A stretch of DNA of 64,000 nucleotides. It comes from Bacillota bacterium (GTDB lineage Bacteria > Bacillota > Clostridia > Christensenellales > CAG-138). Within the stretch, counting starts at the first letter, position 1, and each line of letters opens with the position of its first letter. A program made the translations under genes and the position numbers. Below, one piece after another: positions 6,724 through 15,236 of the stretch. The notes beneath the pieces were generated by a model, which was given only the letters and a program-made list of their open reading frames with translations, had not been told where the DNA came from and made no database searches. Where the stretch lies: positions 1 to 64,000 of the forward strand of contig JAEWUO010000020.1 in the NCBI GenBank assembly GCA_023459335.1, given 5' to 3'.

Positions 6724-7476
6724 GTGTTATTCTCATTCGGGGAGAACGAAACAAACGTGCAAACGATTTTTCATACAAACGAAACAGGACTGGTCCGCGC
6801 CTTCGAACTGCCGAAAGGCGTGACCGCGATAGTCGGCGGCGGCGGCAAAACGACGCTTATGCTTCGCCTTGCGCGTGAACTCGCGGAAAGCGGAGCGCGC
6901 GTAATCGTGACCACGACGACGCATATCTTCCCGCCGGATGGCATACGCACGCTGACGAACGGCTTGGAGGATGAAGTAGAACTTTCGTTGAAACAAAATG
7001 CCGCCGTCTGTATCGGCAAACCCACCGAAGCGAGCAAGCTGGCAGCGCCGGATCTTCCGATCAGCCGAATGGCGGAGCTCGCGGATTATGTGCTTGTCGA
7101 GGCGGACGGCGCGAAACGCCTGCCTTTAAAAGCGCCCGCCGGACACGAACCGGTCATCCCGCCGGAAGCGCGGCTGGTGATCGCATCCGCAGGATTGGAA
7201 GGTGCGGGAAAGCCGATTTACCAAGCGGCGTTCCGGCCGGAACGTTTCGCCGCGCTCTGCGGCAAACTGGAGAGCGACGAGGTGACTGCGAAGGATATTG
7301 CGCTGGTGCTCGCGCATCCGGGCGGCCTGCGCAAGAACGTTGCGGACGGCGTGCGTTTTGCCGTGCTGCTCAATCAGGCGGACGACGAGCCGAGACGGAA
7401 AACCGCGCTTGAAATCGCGTCGCTGCTCCAGCAATATCCCATCGAGCGTACCATCATCGCGTCGCTCGGCGAATGA
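6724..7476 (+). CDS. yqeC: Selenium cofactor biosynthesis protein YqeC
   Basis: 250 residues. Matches the YqeC family found with selD and YqeB in genomes with selenium-dependent molybdenum hydroxylases: a P-loop IVGGGGKTTLM near residue 38-48, then TTTTHIFPP and the VEADGAKRLPLKAP segment (~135-150). It is thought to act in making the labile selenium cofactor of these hydroxylases; the reaction is not established. The start is uncertain: GTG at 6724 or GTG at 6757 (GGGGAG about 12 bases upstream). First gene of the rightward yqeC-yqeB-selD run; the gap to the next gene is 15 bases. Confidence 0.85.
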   Translation: MLFSFGENETNVQTIFHTNETGLVRAFELPKGVTAIVGGGGKTTLMLRLARELAESGARVIVTTTTHIFPPDGIRTLTNGLEDEVELSLKQNAAVCIGKPTEASKLAAPDLPISRMAELADYVLVEADGAKRLPLKAPAGHEPVIPPEARLVIASAGLEGAGKPIYQAAFRPERFAALCGKLESDEVTAKDIALVLAHPGGLRKNVADGVRFAVLLNQADDEPRRKTALEIASLLQQYPIERTIIASLGE

Positions 7477-7491
7477 TAAGGAAAACACGCC

Positions 7492-8325
7492 ATGCGCGAA
7501 CTAAATAAAAACGAAATGATAATCTGGATTCGCGGCGCGGGCGATATCGCGTCCGGCATCGCGTTTCGGTTGTTTCACAGCGGATTTCCGGTCGTGATGA
7601 GCGACCTGCCGCAGCCGACCTCGATCCGCCGCACGGTCTGTTTTTCCGAGGCGATCATCAAGGGCGAAACTACCGTCGAGGATATCACAGCGCGCCGCGT
7701 AAAAGACGCGGCGGAAGCGCTCACGGTTATGCGAAGGCATGAAATTGCCCTGCTGGCCGATCCGGCGGGAGAGATCGCACGGAAGCTGGAACCGGTTGCG
7801 GTCGTGGACGCGATCCTCGCCAAGCGCAACCTTGGGACCGGCATCGCGGACGCGCAAATCGTCATTGGCGTTGGCCCCGGCTTTACAGCCGGGGCAGATT
7901 CCCACGCCGTGGTCGAGACCGCGCGCGGGCATACGCTCGGGCGCGTGTATTACAGCGGCTCCGCGCTGGCGGACACCGGGATCCCCGGCAACATCGGCGG
8001 TTATACGCTGGAACGGCTCCTGCGCGCGCCGCGCGCGGGCGAATTTCAAGGACGAAAAGAGATCGGGGACGTCGTGGAGGCGGGTGATATCTGCGCAACC
8101 GTCGACGGCGAGCCGGTTGTGACCCGCATCAAAGGCGTTCTGCGCGGGCTGCTGCCGGACGGGATCGCGGTATACGAAGGGATGAAATGCGGGGACGTCG
8201 ATCCGCGGTGCGAGAGAAGCCACTGCTTCATGGTATCCGATAAAGCGCTGTCTGTCGGCGGCGCCGTACTGGAAGCGATCCTGCATGGGTTGAATGAGGA
8301 AGGGTACGAATGGAAACGGAAGTAA
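7492..8325 (+). CDS. yqeB: YqeB / EF2563-family selenium-dependent molybdenum hydroxylase system protein
   Basis: 277 residues. The N-terminus WIRGAGDIASGIAFRL is a Rossmann-like nucleotide-binding start typical of the EF2563 family; later segments LLADPAGE, VIGVGPGFTAGAD and TGIPGNIGGYTLERLLRAP are characteristic. The family tracks with selD and selenium-dependent xanthine dehydrogenases even in genomes without selenocysteine, so a role in selenium insertion or cofactor maturation is inferred. AAGGA precedes the ATG at 7492; an internal ATG at 7516 is the alternative. Its 3' end overlaps selD by 16 bases, indicating translational coupling. Confidence 0.88.
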   Translation: MRELNKNEMIIWIRGAGDIASGIAFRLFHSGFPVVMSDLPQPTSIRRTVCFSEAIIKGETTVEDITARRVKDAAEALTVMRRHEIALLADPAGEIARKLEPVAVVDAILAKRNLGTGIADAQIVIGVGPGFTAGADSHAVVETARGHTLGRVYYSGSALADTGIPGNIGGYTLERLLRAPRAGEFQGRKEIGDVVEAGDICATVDGEPVVTRIKGVLRGLLPDGIAVYEGMKCGDVDPRCERSHCFMVSDKALSVGGAVLEAILHGLNEEGYEWKRK

Positions 8326-9344
8326 AACTCACAAAGCTGTCCAGCTGCGCGGGCTGCGGCGCGAAAGTCGGCGCGGGTACGCTGGCGAAGCTCTTGGGCG
8401 ATCTGCCGTCGCATACGGATGAAAACTTGCTGGTGGGTTTCGACCGTTCGGACGACGCCTCGGTTTACCGCGTGAGCGGCGAACTTGCGCTCGTGCAAAC
8501 GGTCGATTTTTTCCCGCCGATCGTAGACGACCCGTTTACCTTCGGGCAAATCGCCGCGACCAACGCCCTTTCGGACGTGTACGCCATGGGCGGAGAACCG
8601 AAGCTCGCGCTTAACCTTCTCTGCATTCCGGAAACCATGCCGCAGAGCGCTGTGCAGGCCATGCTTGCGGGCGGATACAGCAAGGTCTACGAAGCGGGCG
8701 CGATCATCACGGGCGGGCACAGCATCTTCGACGATGTGCCGAAATACGGCCTTGCCGTAACAGGGTTCGTTCATCCGGAAAGGTTTTATAAGAATCTGGG
8801 CGCGCGGGAAGGGGACGTGTTATTTTTAACAAAACCGCTCGGCGTCGGTATCCTGACCACGGCGGAAAAGGCGGAGATGCTGGAGCCGGGAGAGATCGAC
8901 CGCGTGATTGCGCTCATGACGACGCTCAACAAGGGTGCGAAGGACTGTGCCGTTCGATATCGCGTGCATGCCTGTACGGATGTGACGGGGTTTTCGCTTA
9001 TGGGGCATATGCTTGAGATGATGCAAGGGTCGGATACGTCTGCGCGCGTGGAGACGGGTGCCGTCGATTTTCTGCCGCGCGCGCTGGAGTTTGCCAACAT
9101 GGGGCTCCTGCCCGCCGGCGTCTACCGGAACCGGAATTTCGCGGAGCCGTTTGTGGAAGAGGGGGACCTGCCGCTCAAAGTTCGGGACGCGCTGTTCGAT
9201 CCGCAGACGTCCGGAGGGCTTTTGATCGCAGTCGACCCGCGGGATGCGGACGCGCTGGAGCGCGACCTGCGAACGAGCGTTCCGAGCGCGCAGCGGATCG
9301 GGACGGTGTTACCCAAATCGAACAAATCGATCTTCTTGGTTTAG
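8310..9344 (+). CDS. selD: Selenide, water dikinase SelD
   Basis: 344 residues, full length. Makes selenophosphate from selenide and ATP, the selenium donor for selenocysteine, 2-selenouridine and the hydroxylase cofactor. Visible signs: the N-terminal SSCAGCGAKVG catalytic loop (Cys rather than Sec at the active position, followed by the conserved Lys), the AIRS-type metal/ATP segments (DDASVY, QTVDFFPPIVDDP, IAATNALSDVYAMGG), CTDVTGFSLMGH, and the C-terminal DPQTSGGLL. GGAAGGG lies 6 bases before the ATG. The start is inside yqeB; a terminator follows. Confidence 0.95.
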   Translation: METEVKLTKLSSCAGCGAKVGAGTLAKLLGDLPSHTDENLLVGFDRSDDASVYRVSGELALVQTVDFFPPIVDDPFTFGQIAATNALSDVYAMGGEPKLALNLLCIPETMPQSAVQAMLAGGYSKVYEAGAIITGGHSIFDDVPKYGLAVTGFVHPERFYKNLGAREGDVLFLTKPLGVGILTTAEKAEMLEPGEIDRVIALMTTLNKGAKDCAVRYRVHACTDVTGFSLMGHMLEMMQGSDTSARVETGAVDFLPRALEFANMGLLPAGVYRNRNFAEPFVEEGDLPLKVRDALFDPQTSGGLLIAVDPRDADALERDLRTSVPSAQRIGTVLPKSNKSIFLV

Positions 9345-9356
9345 CAAAGCAAATTT

Positions 9357-9388
9357 AAAAAATCCGCCGTTCACGGCGGATTTTTTTA
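9357..9388. terminator. Bidirectional terminator between selD and the cysteine desulfurase gene
   Basis: AAATCCGCCG-TTCA-CGGCGGATTT with A and T runs on the two sides, between convergent genes. Confidence 0.85.
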
Positions 9389-9396
9389 CGAGCAGC

Positions 9397-10569
9397 TTAG
9401 TTCAGGATATAACTTAGCGCATTCAGCGCGGCGGCGATCTCTTCGGCTGTGTTCGTACTGTTAAACGAGAAGCGTACGCTACCCTGCGGAAACGTACCGT
9501 AGGTTTTATGCGCGTTCGGCGCGCAGTGCAGACCGCAGCGGGTCAGCACACCGAATTCGTTTGCGAGGCGATCCGCGACATCCGCGTTATCGCGCCTATT
9601 TGTGAAGTCCACAGAAACCACGCCAACGCGCCGCGCGAGATCGACGGCTCCGAACGTCCGGATGCCTTCGATTTTCTGCAGACCGGCAAGAAACCGCTCT
9701 AGCAGTTCGTGTTCCTTTATTTGCCGCGCAACCACGCCTTCGCGCATCAGTTCGCCAAGCGCGGCGTGCAGGCCGTAGATGCCTGGCAGGTTCGGTGTTC
9801 CGCTCTCAAAACGGTCCGGCATGTAGGACGGCTGGATCTCAGATTGAGAATCGCTGCCCGTACCGCCGGTGATCAGCGGATCTAGCTTCCTGGCAAACGC
9901 CTGCGAAAGAATCATCACCCCGATGCCGTTCGGCCCGCGCAAACCTTTATGAGCGGGTATACAAAGCGCGTCGATCGGAGTCGACCGCAGGTTGATCGGC
10001 ACATGTCCGGCTGTCTGCGCCGCGTCGACGGCGAGCGCGAGGTTGTGTTCGCGGCAGAATTCGCTCGCGGCTTCGAGCGGAAACACCGTTCCGCTGACAT
10101 TGGACGCGTGCGTCATCATCAACAGTTTCGTGTTCGGGCGCAGGAGACGGCGCGCCGCGCCGAAATCGAGAAAATCATCGCCCATGAGCGGGATGCGGTC
10201 AAAAGAAACGCCGGTCTCCAGCAGCTGTGTCAGCGGGCGCATCACGCCGTTGTGCTCAAGAGGGCTGACGAGCGCGTGGTCTCCCGCATGCAGGAACCCT
10301 TTGAGCACCATGTTCAGCGAAACCGTCTGCCCGGGCGTAAAGATGACATGGGTCGGGTCGGCGCTGCCGAAGAGCGAGCAGAGGCGCTCTCTTGTTTCAA
10401 GCACGCGAAGCGCCGCGTCCGCCGCGGGCGCATAGGTGGAGCGGTTGATATTGGCACAGACTTCCTCAATGTAAAAACGCATCGCGTCCCCGACGCCGTT
10501 CGCCTTTGGGCGGGCTGTCGCGCCCTGATCGAAATAGATGATGCCGTCAAAATGTTTTGTCTGTTTCAT
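9397..10569 (-). CDS. Class V aminotransferase-fold cysteine desulfurase (selenium cluster type)
   Basis: 390 residues. A PLP enzyme that would release sulfur or selenium from Cys/Sec as a protein-bound persulfide. The PLP lysine is in PAHKGLRGPNG; the catalytic Cys lies in TRCGLHCAPNAH near residue 345; THASNVSGT and VDAAQTAGH are cofactor contacts. It resembles the TIGR01977 group, known to sit beside YqeB/YqeC/SelD genes, rather than housekeeping IscS/SufS. Transcribed towards selD from a start at 10569 (AAGGA 7 bases upstream), back to back with the yedE promoter. It could deliver selenide to SelD; no scaffold protein is nearby. Confidence 0.88.
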   Translation of the reverse strand: MKQTKHFDGIIYFDQGATARPKANGVGDAMRFYIEEVCANINRSTYAPAADAALRVLETRERLCSLFGSADPTHVIFTPGQTVSLNMVLKGFLHAGDHALVSPLEHNGVMRPLTQLLETGVSFDRIPLMGDDFLDFGAARRLLRPNTKLLMMTHASNVSGTVFPLEAASEFCREHNLALAVDAAQTAGHVPINLRSTPIDALCIPAHKGLRGPNGIGVMILSQAFARKLDPLITGGTGSDSQSEIQPSYMPDRFESGTPNLPGIYGLHAALGELMREGVVARQIKEHELLERFLAGLQKIEGIRTFGAVDLARRVGVVSVDFTNRRDNADVADRLANEFGVLTRCGLHCAPNAHKTYGTFPQGSVRFSFNSTNTAEEIAAALNALSYILN

Positions 10570-10583
10570 AGCGTTATCCTTGC

Positions 10584-10612
10584 TTGCGTATAACGAATAC
10601 CTATGTTATAGT
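10584..10612 (+). promoter_or_regulatory. Promoter of the yedE operon
   Basis: TTGCGT (10584-10589), 17-base spacer, TATAGT (10607-10612). It would start a leader of about 160 bases before yedE. Confidence 0.6.
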
Positions 10613-10618
10613 ATATCC

Positions 10619-10778
10619 GAAGTAGAGCGGAAGGGCAAGTCCGCCAGGGAAACCCCGGTCTCAATCGGCCAATCAAAAAGACAAGTATTAACCCATTTCG
10701 GGCTTTCGCCGAGAAATCGTCAGGAGGCTTGATTTTGATCGGGAAAAAAAGGAGAAAGGGAATACAGGAAAGTCGATT
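10619..10778 (+). promoter_or_regulatory. Long, partly structured 5' leader of yedE with a possible 15-codon upstream ORF
   Basis: The leader can form GCGGA/TCCGC (near 10627-10644) and a hairpin around ATTTCGGGC-TTTC-GCCGAGAAAT (near 10694-10716). An AGGAGG (10722-10727) precedes a TTG at 10735 that opens a 15-codon frame whose TGA (10780-10782) overlaps the yedE ATG. It matches no riboswitch I recognise, so regulation by structure or by the small ORF is only a suggestion. Confidence 0.35.
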
Positions 10779-11828
10779 ATGAAAAAAAGGTACATTTGGG
10801 TCATCTTCACAGGCGTTGTGATCGGCGTCGCAGCGCTGACGCTGACCGCGCTGGGCAACCCGGGAAACATGGGGTTCTGCATTGCATGCTTTATCCGCGA
10901 TACGTCCGGTGCGCTGAAGCTGCACAGCGCGGATGCCGTGCAGTATGTGCGCCCGGAAATCGCCGGTCTGATCCTCGGGGCCATGGCCGTCTCGATCATC
11001 GCGAAAGAGTTTAAGCCGCGCGGCGGTTCCTCGCCGATGACACGGTTTCTGATCGCGGTCGTCGTCATGGTGGGTGCGCTGATGTTTCTCGGCTGCCCGC
11101 TAAGGATGATGCTGCGCATCGGCGGAGGCGATCTCAACGCGCTTGTCGGCCTCGCCGGGTTTATCGCGGGTATCTATGTAGGCACGCTCTGGCTTCGCGG
11201 CGGGTTCTCGCTGCGCCGTGCCTATCCGCAGAGTCTGACGGAAGGGTCGATTCTGCCGGCGTCCTATGTGGTGCTGATGGTTCTTGCGGCGGTCGCGCCG
11301 TCGCTGTTTGCATGGAGCGAATCCGGCCCGGGGTCCATGCACGCGCCGATGCTGATCTCGCTTGGAATCGGCCTCGTCGTCGGCGGGTTATGCCAGCGCT
11401 CTCGCTTCTGCACGGCTGCCGCAAGCCGGGATGCGATGCTGTTTAAGGATTTCTCCATGCTCTGGGGTTTTCTTGCCGTGATCGTAACCAGCATCGCCGG
11501 CAACCTGATCCTCGGTAAATTTCACCTCTCCTTTGCGGATCAGCCGGTTGCGCACACGGACTGGCTCTGGAACTTCCTCGGCATGGCGCTCGTCGGCTGG
11601 GGCAGCGTTTTGCTCGGCGGCTGCCCGCTGCGGCAGCTGATCCTCGCGGGTGAAGGAAATTCGGACGCGGCGGTGACCGTGACCGGGTTTGCGGTCGGCG
11701 CGGCGATCTGTCATAACTTTGGCCTTGCCTCCTCCGCAAAAGGGCCGACGATGAACGGCATGATCGCGGTAGCGGCGGGATTTGTGGTACTCACACTCAT
11801 TGGACTATTCAACAGAGAGAAGGCGTAA
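10779..11828 (+). CDS. yedE: YedE-type putative selenium transporter (YeeE/YedE family)
   Basis: 349 residues, about 9-10 membrane helices, two YeeE/YedE repeats each with a conserved Cys-containing core: FLGCPLRM (~residues 106-113) and LLGGCPLRQ (~282-290), plus CIACF and QRSRFCTAA. In YeeE homologues such cysteines pass thiosulfate; the YedE subgroup travels with selD and YedF and is inferred to import a selenium or sulfur oxyanion or thiol adduct. AGGAAAG sits 6 bases before the ATG. The stop is 4 bases before the TusA-like gene. Confidence 0.88.
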   Translation: MKKRYIWVIFTGVVIGVAALTLTALGNPGNMGFCIACFIRDTSGALKLHSADAVQYVRPEIAGLILGAMAVSIIAKEFKPRGGSSPMTRFLIAVVVMVGALMFLGCPLRMMLRIGGGDLNALVGLAGFIAGIYVGTLWLRGGFSLRRAYPQSLTEGSILPASYVVLMVLAAVAPSLFAWSESGPGSMHAPMLISLGIGLVVGGLCQRSRFCTAAASRDAMLFKDFSMLWGFLAVIVTSIAGNLILGKFHLSFADQPVAHTDWLWNFLGMALVGWGSVLLGGCPLRQLILAGEGNSDAAVTVTGFAVGAAICHNFGLASSAKGPTMNGMIAVAAGFVVLTLIGLFNREKA

Positions 11829-11832
11829 CAAT

Positions 11833-12042
11833 ATGGAAAAGCTGGACGCAAGAGGGTTATTATGTCCCGAACCCGTGGTCTGCACGCAGCGTACCATCAA
11901 GGATGGCTTAAAGGAACTCACCGTACTCGTGGACACGGAAGCGGCGAAGGAAAACGTAACGCGGTTCGCCGTGTCGCGCGGATACAGCGTATCCGTCAGT
12001 AAAGAAGGCGGAGACTACGCGCTGACGCTGACGAAGGAATGA
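11833..12042 (+). CDS. TusA-like sulfur/selenium carrier (YedF N-terminal domain only)
   Basis: 69 residues. TusA/SirA fold with the persulfide-carrying Cys in LLCPEPVV (CPxP motif, residues ~10-17). In most selenium clusters the partner, YedF, is ~190-200 residues with a second DsrE-like domain; here that domain is absent and the gene ends in ATGA overlapping the DUF3343 start. The two small proteins may together replace a full YedF, as carrier and acceptor for selenium brought in by YedE. The frame is open upstream to 11782, but only the ATG at 11833 gives the family N-terminus. Confidence 0.88.
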   Translation: MEKLDARGLLCPEPVVCTQRTIKDGLKELTVLVDTEAAKENVTRFAVSRGYSVSVSKEGGDYALTLTKE

Positions 12043-12284
12043 GGGAATATATCGCAACGTTTCATACGCATCTTTCCGCGATGATCACCCAGCGCGCGCT
12101 AACAAAATCCGGCGTTGCCGCGCGGCTCGCACCAGTGCCGCGATCCCTCAGCGCTAGCTGCGGCACCTGTGTTCTCTATTCCGCGGAAGAACCGCATTTA
12201 TCCTTGATGGACGCGGATGTTGAACGAGTTGCGGAGCGCCTTACAAAGGAAGACTCATTTCTGGAACTGATGAAAAACAATTGA
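12039..12284 (+). CDS. DUF3343 putative Se/S carrier-like protein
   Basis: 81 residues. Matches the DUF3343 pattern: an N-terminal strand ending in FHTHLSAM, then a VPRSLSASCGTCV segment with Cys residues at about 41 and 44. Members are often encoded beside yedE/yedF/selD and are proposed to carry selenium or sulfur. The start overlaps the stop of the TusA-like gene (ATGA), so translation is coupled. No C-terminal extension. Confidence 0.82.
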   Translation: MREYIATFHTHLSAMITQRALTKSGVAARLAPVPRSLSASCGTCVLYSAEEPHLSLMDADVERVAERLTKEDSFLELMKNN

Positions 12285-12370
12285 GGAAATCTGACGGCAG
12301 ATCGCTATAAAACGAGCTTGACGCACGAACAGGGCGGGTTCCGCTTATATATGCGTTTTTGGTTTGCCTG

Positions 12371-12399
12371 TTTACCGCGCGCGGAAAATAAGGTATGAT
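12371..12399 (+). promoter_or_regulatory. Promoter of the Tim44-like gene
   Basis: TTTACC (12371-12376), 17-base spacer, TATGAT (12394-12399), 38 bases before the ATG at 12438, which has a GGGGGG ribosome site. Confidence 0.55.
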
Positions 12400-12437
12400 A
12401 ATCCGGTAAACAAAATGAATTCGGGGGGTCTGGAACG

Positions 12438-13403
12438 ATGAACAAGCGATCTGTGCGCTGGCTGATTCTGTTGGCCGTGCTTCTTTGCTGCCTGACGCTC
12501 GGAGCTTATTCTCTAGCGGACGCGGGCAATTTTTCCGGCGGATCCGACTGGGGCGGAGGAGGCAGCTCGTGGGGCGGCAGTTCCGACTGGGGCAGTTCGA
12601 GCTGGGATTCCGGCTCCAGCTGGAGCAGCGGGTCGAGTTATGACAGCGGGTCCTATTCCAGCGGCGCGGGAACCGTAGGAACCCTCGGCGCGCTGGGCTG
12701 TCTTGGCGGAAACCTGTTTACAGTCGTCATCATCATTATCGTCGCAGTCGTCGTGCTGCGTTTCCTGCGCTCCGCAAAACAACAGTACGGCGGGCAGAAC
12801 GTGTACACTGCCGCCGTGGAAGAACCGGGCCTGCCGCTCGAAACGCTCAAAGAGAAAGACCCGAACTTCAACGAACAGGCGTTCCTGGAAAAAATCGGCA
12901 ACCAGTACATCCAGATGCAGAACGCATGGCAGGAGAAGAAGTGGGATTCGATGCGCGCGATTATGACCGACGCGCTCTACAACCAGATGGCACGGCAGCT
13001 CCAGGTGCTGATCGACGCGAAGCAGACCAACCACGTCGACCGGATCGCGGTGCTCGAATCACGGATCAACCGTTATACGGTCGAAGGGGACAACGACGTG
13101 CTCGTTGTCCGGCTTTCCACGCGCATTACCGACTACACGACGGACGACCGAACGGGCGCTGTTGTGAGCGGCAGCACCACGCGCGAGCTGTTTATGGTAT
13201 ACGACTGGAAGATGATCCGCCAGAAAGACAAAAAGACGCTCGCGCAGCCGAGCGTGACCCAGATCAGCTGCCCGAACTGCGGCGCGCCGCTAGACATCAA
13301 TCACACCGGCAAATGCCCGTATTGCGGAACGGTCGTGACCGTGAGCGACCACGACTGGGCGCTCTCCGTCATCAAAGGAATTTCTCAGCGTACGGTCGGT
13401 TAA
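12438..13403 (+). CDS. Secreted/membrane Tim44-like domain protein with C-terminal zinc ribbon
   Basis: 321 residues. Signal-like hydrophobic N-terminus (~8-27), then a Gly/Ser/Trp-rich low-complexity stretch (~30-77), a strong membrane helix (~93-112, VVIIIIVAVVVLRFL), a Tim44-like domain (~135-270; QAFLEKIGNQYIQMQNAW start), and a zinc ribbon with two CxxC knuckles (CPNCG, CPYCG; ~278-300). This arrangement is common in Clostridia; function unknown. In mitochondria the fold binds import partners, so a protein- or lipid-binding role is only inferred. Single-gene unit. Confidence 0.85.
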   Translation: MNKRSVRWLILLAVLLCCLTLGAYSLADAGNFSGGSDWGGGGSSWGGSSDWGSSSWDSGSSWSSGSSYDSGSYSSGAGTVGTLGALGCLGGNLFTVVIIIIVAVVVLRFLRSAKQQYGGQNVYTAAVEEPGLPLETLKEKDPNFNEQAFLEKIGNQYIQMQNAWQEKKWDSMRAIMTDALYNQMARQLQVLIDAKQTNHVDRIAVLESRINRYTVEGDNDVLVVRLSTRITDYTTDDRTGAVVSGSTTRELFMVYDWKMIRQKDKKTLAQPSVTQISCPNCGAPLDINHTGKCPYCGTVVTVSDHDWALSVIKGISQRTVG

Positions 13404-13415
13404 CCGAAAAAGAGA

Positions 13416-13456
13416 AAAAGCCCTGCCCCGAAAACTGTCGGGACAGGGCTTTTTGT
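13416..13456. terminator. Intrinsic terminator between convergent genes
   Basis: AAAAGCCCTG(CCC)...(GGGA)CAGGGCTTTTT hairpin, with A and T runs on opposite sides. Confidence 0.85.
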
Positions 13457-13471
13457 TGCAGCCTTGAAAAC

Positions 13472-14284
13472 CTATTTCAAATCGACGTTCGGCTGAAAGC
13501 CGTCATCGAGATTCGGAAACACCTCGTGAACGGGTTCTAATACGCTGTAATCGGCAATCGGATTATCTGCGATTAAAAATTCTCGAATCGTCTTGATCTG
13601 TGCCAGCGGGCTGATGTCGGTAATCAGGTTCTCGTCCAAGAACACGCTCCATAACTTTGGCAATCCGGTTAAAACGGAAATATCGGTGATACCCGCTTTT
13701 TTTGCCTCGAAAATTTCCAGATCCTTCATATTGCGCATAAAATCAAGGTTTCCATATCCCTTGAAATCTACGCCGTCGCTGTAGCTCCAGTCGAAGACGA
13801 GCGTTACCATCTTTGTCAGGGAAGATAGAGGGGTAAGGTCGTTTGCGCGGACACCGTTAAATGTCAGCACGGTGAGGTTTGTCAATGTGGAGACCGGCGA
13901 AAAATCTGCGAAGGCATTATAGTCCAGATGCAGCTCTGTCAGGTTTGGGAAATACTTCAGGTCGGAAATATCCTTGATTCCGCCGTTTTCCGCATTCGCC
14001 TCTTCCCAATCCGCGTTGGCAAGGCTGAGCACGGTGAGGGCTTTCGCGTCGGCTGTCGTGATGTCGCCGTCCGGCTTACCCATCGCGATACGGACGGCGT
14101 CCTCGAAGTACGGGTCCGTGAACACGATCGCTTCGGCTACGACGGCTGTTGTCTCCGGCGTGGGCGCCTCGGTAGGCTTAACCGAGGGCGCGGCACTCTC
14201 CGCCGCGGGTTGCGCGGTCGTGGAACATGCGAAAGATGCAAGAAGGAGTAAAGCGATCAGAAGTGCGCAAAAAAGCTTTTTCAT
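13472..14284 (-). CDS. Leucine-rich-repeat lipoprotein (internalin-like cap)
   Basis: 270 residues. Lipoprotein signal with lipobox ASFAC (Cys near residue 20), a Pro/Thr/Ala-rich linker (~25-50), an internalin-type N-terminal cap (VFTDPYFEDAVRIAMGKPDGDITTADAKAL), then 5-6 LRRs of ~22 residues (ISDLKYFPNLTELHLDYN, TLTNLTVLTFNG, ...). Surface anchored by lipid; LRR faces usually bind proteins. Clearly related to the larger lipoprotein at 31862-33271. No sorting signal. Confidence 0.85.
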   Translation of the reverse strand: MKKLFCALLIALLLLASFACSTTAQPAAESAAPSVKPTEAPTPETTAVVAEAIVFTDPYFEDAVRIAMGKPDGDITTADAKALTVLSLANADWEEANAENGGIKDISDLKYFPNLTELHLDYNAFADFSPVSTLTNLTVLTFNGVRANDLTPLSSLTKMVTLVFDWSYSDGVDFKGYGNLDFMRNMKDLEIFEAKKAGITDISVLTGLPKLWSVFLDENLITDISPLAQIKTIREFLIADNPIADYSVLEPVHEVFPNLDDGFQPNVDLK

Positions 14285-14426
14285 CAGATGTCTCCTTATT
14301 CATTTTTGATATCGGAATTTGATAAACGATTGTTGAAAATTCATCTCGGAATCAAATATATCACATGGAATTTACTGGTTCAATCGATTTCATAAAATCG
14401 GGATTCGCTTCTTTCGTGAGAATTTA

Positions 14427-14456
14427 GTAAAAGAACGCTGATAAAACAGCGTTCTG
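14427..14456 (-). terminator. Intrinsic terminator of the leftward exported-protein gene
   Basis: AGAACGCTG-(ATAAAA)-CAGCGTTCT, followed on the minus strand by TTTTACT. Confidence 0.7.
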
Positions 14457-14483
14457 CGGATAGAAAAAGAAATAGTCCCCCAA

Positions 14484-15236
14484 TTACTGCTGATTGGCGG
14501 CGATTCTTACGATTTCTTCGTGTTCTGCATCCGCTATGCCGTTGATGGCGGTAAGCGAATTATGGAAATATACGCTGTAGACAGGCAGCGTTTCACCTGT
14601 TATATTTGGCGCGGCCTGCTGGATTGAAGCGGCGACGAGTATGCCGTCTACCGTGAGTACGACCGGCTGCTTTTCCGAACTGCTGGAAGAACTGAAAAAT
14701 CCCCTCAGCGTTGCGTTGTCCCAATCCAGCTCCGGACGCATCTTTGCGTGGCTGTCCATGGAGACACAGACCATGTGAAGCGTGACACCGCTGTAGCAGC
14801 TTGTTATATCGTACGATTGTCCGGCAACAAGACGGGCGGCGACATCCGGCGCCGGCATCAGCGTGCCATAGGTGATCAGAAAGCCTTGTGTACCGCTGGC
14901 AAAGACCGTTCCTCCGTGCTGCGAGGCGGCGAGCGCGTCGTTGGAATAGAGCAAATCCGAAGCGGCAGCAGCAGTTACGCCGTTTACCGTCGCAAACGCG
15001 GAAAATGCGTCCGCATCCGCCTGGTCCCAGCGCCCGTCGACCACGCTGCGGTCATAACCCAGATCGGACAGGCGCGTTTCCGCGCGCTGAACGTCGTCCG
15101 AACAGGAGCCGACGGCAAAGAGGCCGTCGTCCGCATCTGACTTCGCGGGATATGCGAAAAGTGCCGTCAGCACGAGAAAAAACGCCGTTGTGCGGTGAAA
15201 CCAGAGCGGGAACGAATGTGAAAAATGATTTCTCAT
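14484..15236 (-). CDS. Exported protein with a peptidoglycan-binding-like N-terminal domain
   Basis: 250 residues from the ATG at 15236. Signal peptide (~12-33). Residues ~40-80 (DDVQRAETRLSDLGYDRSVVDGRWDQ) have the repeat pattern of PG_binding_1 domains, though the usual Gly/Phe positions are degenerate. The rest, including a serine run (SSSSSS) and a predicted beta-rich part, is unrecognised. The frame is open to 15275, but an extended -10 box (TGCTATAAT) lies just 9 bases before the chosen ATG, so the upstream start would precede the promoter. Confidence 0.65.
   Translation of the reverse strand: MRNHFSHSFPLWFHRTTAFFLVLTALFAYPAKSDADDGLFAVGSCSDDVQRAETRLSDLGYDRSVVDGRWDQADADAFSAFATVNGVTAAAASDLLYSNDALAASQHGGTVFASGTQGFLITYGTLMPAPDVAARLVAGQSYDITSCYSGVTLHMVCVSMDSHAKMRPELDWDNATLRGFFSSSSSSEKQPVVLTVDGILVAASIQQAAPNITGETLPVYSVYFHNSLTAINGIADAEHEEIVRIAANQQ

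Noticed and set aside
6700..12300. tRNA-Sec or selenocysteine-encoding genes near selD
   Set aside because: No long-acceptor tRNA with a UCA anticodon and no gene clearly reading through an in-frame TGA was seen; SelD itself has Cys.
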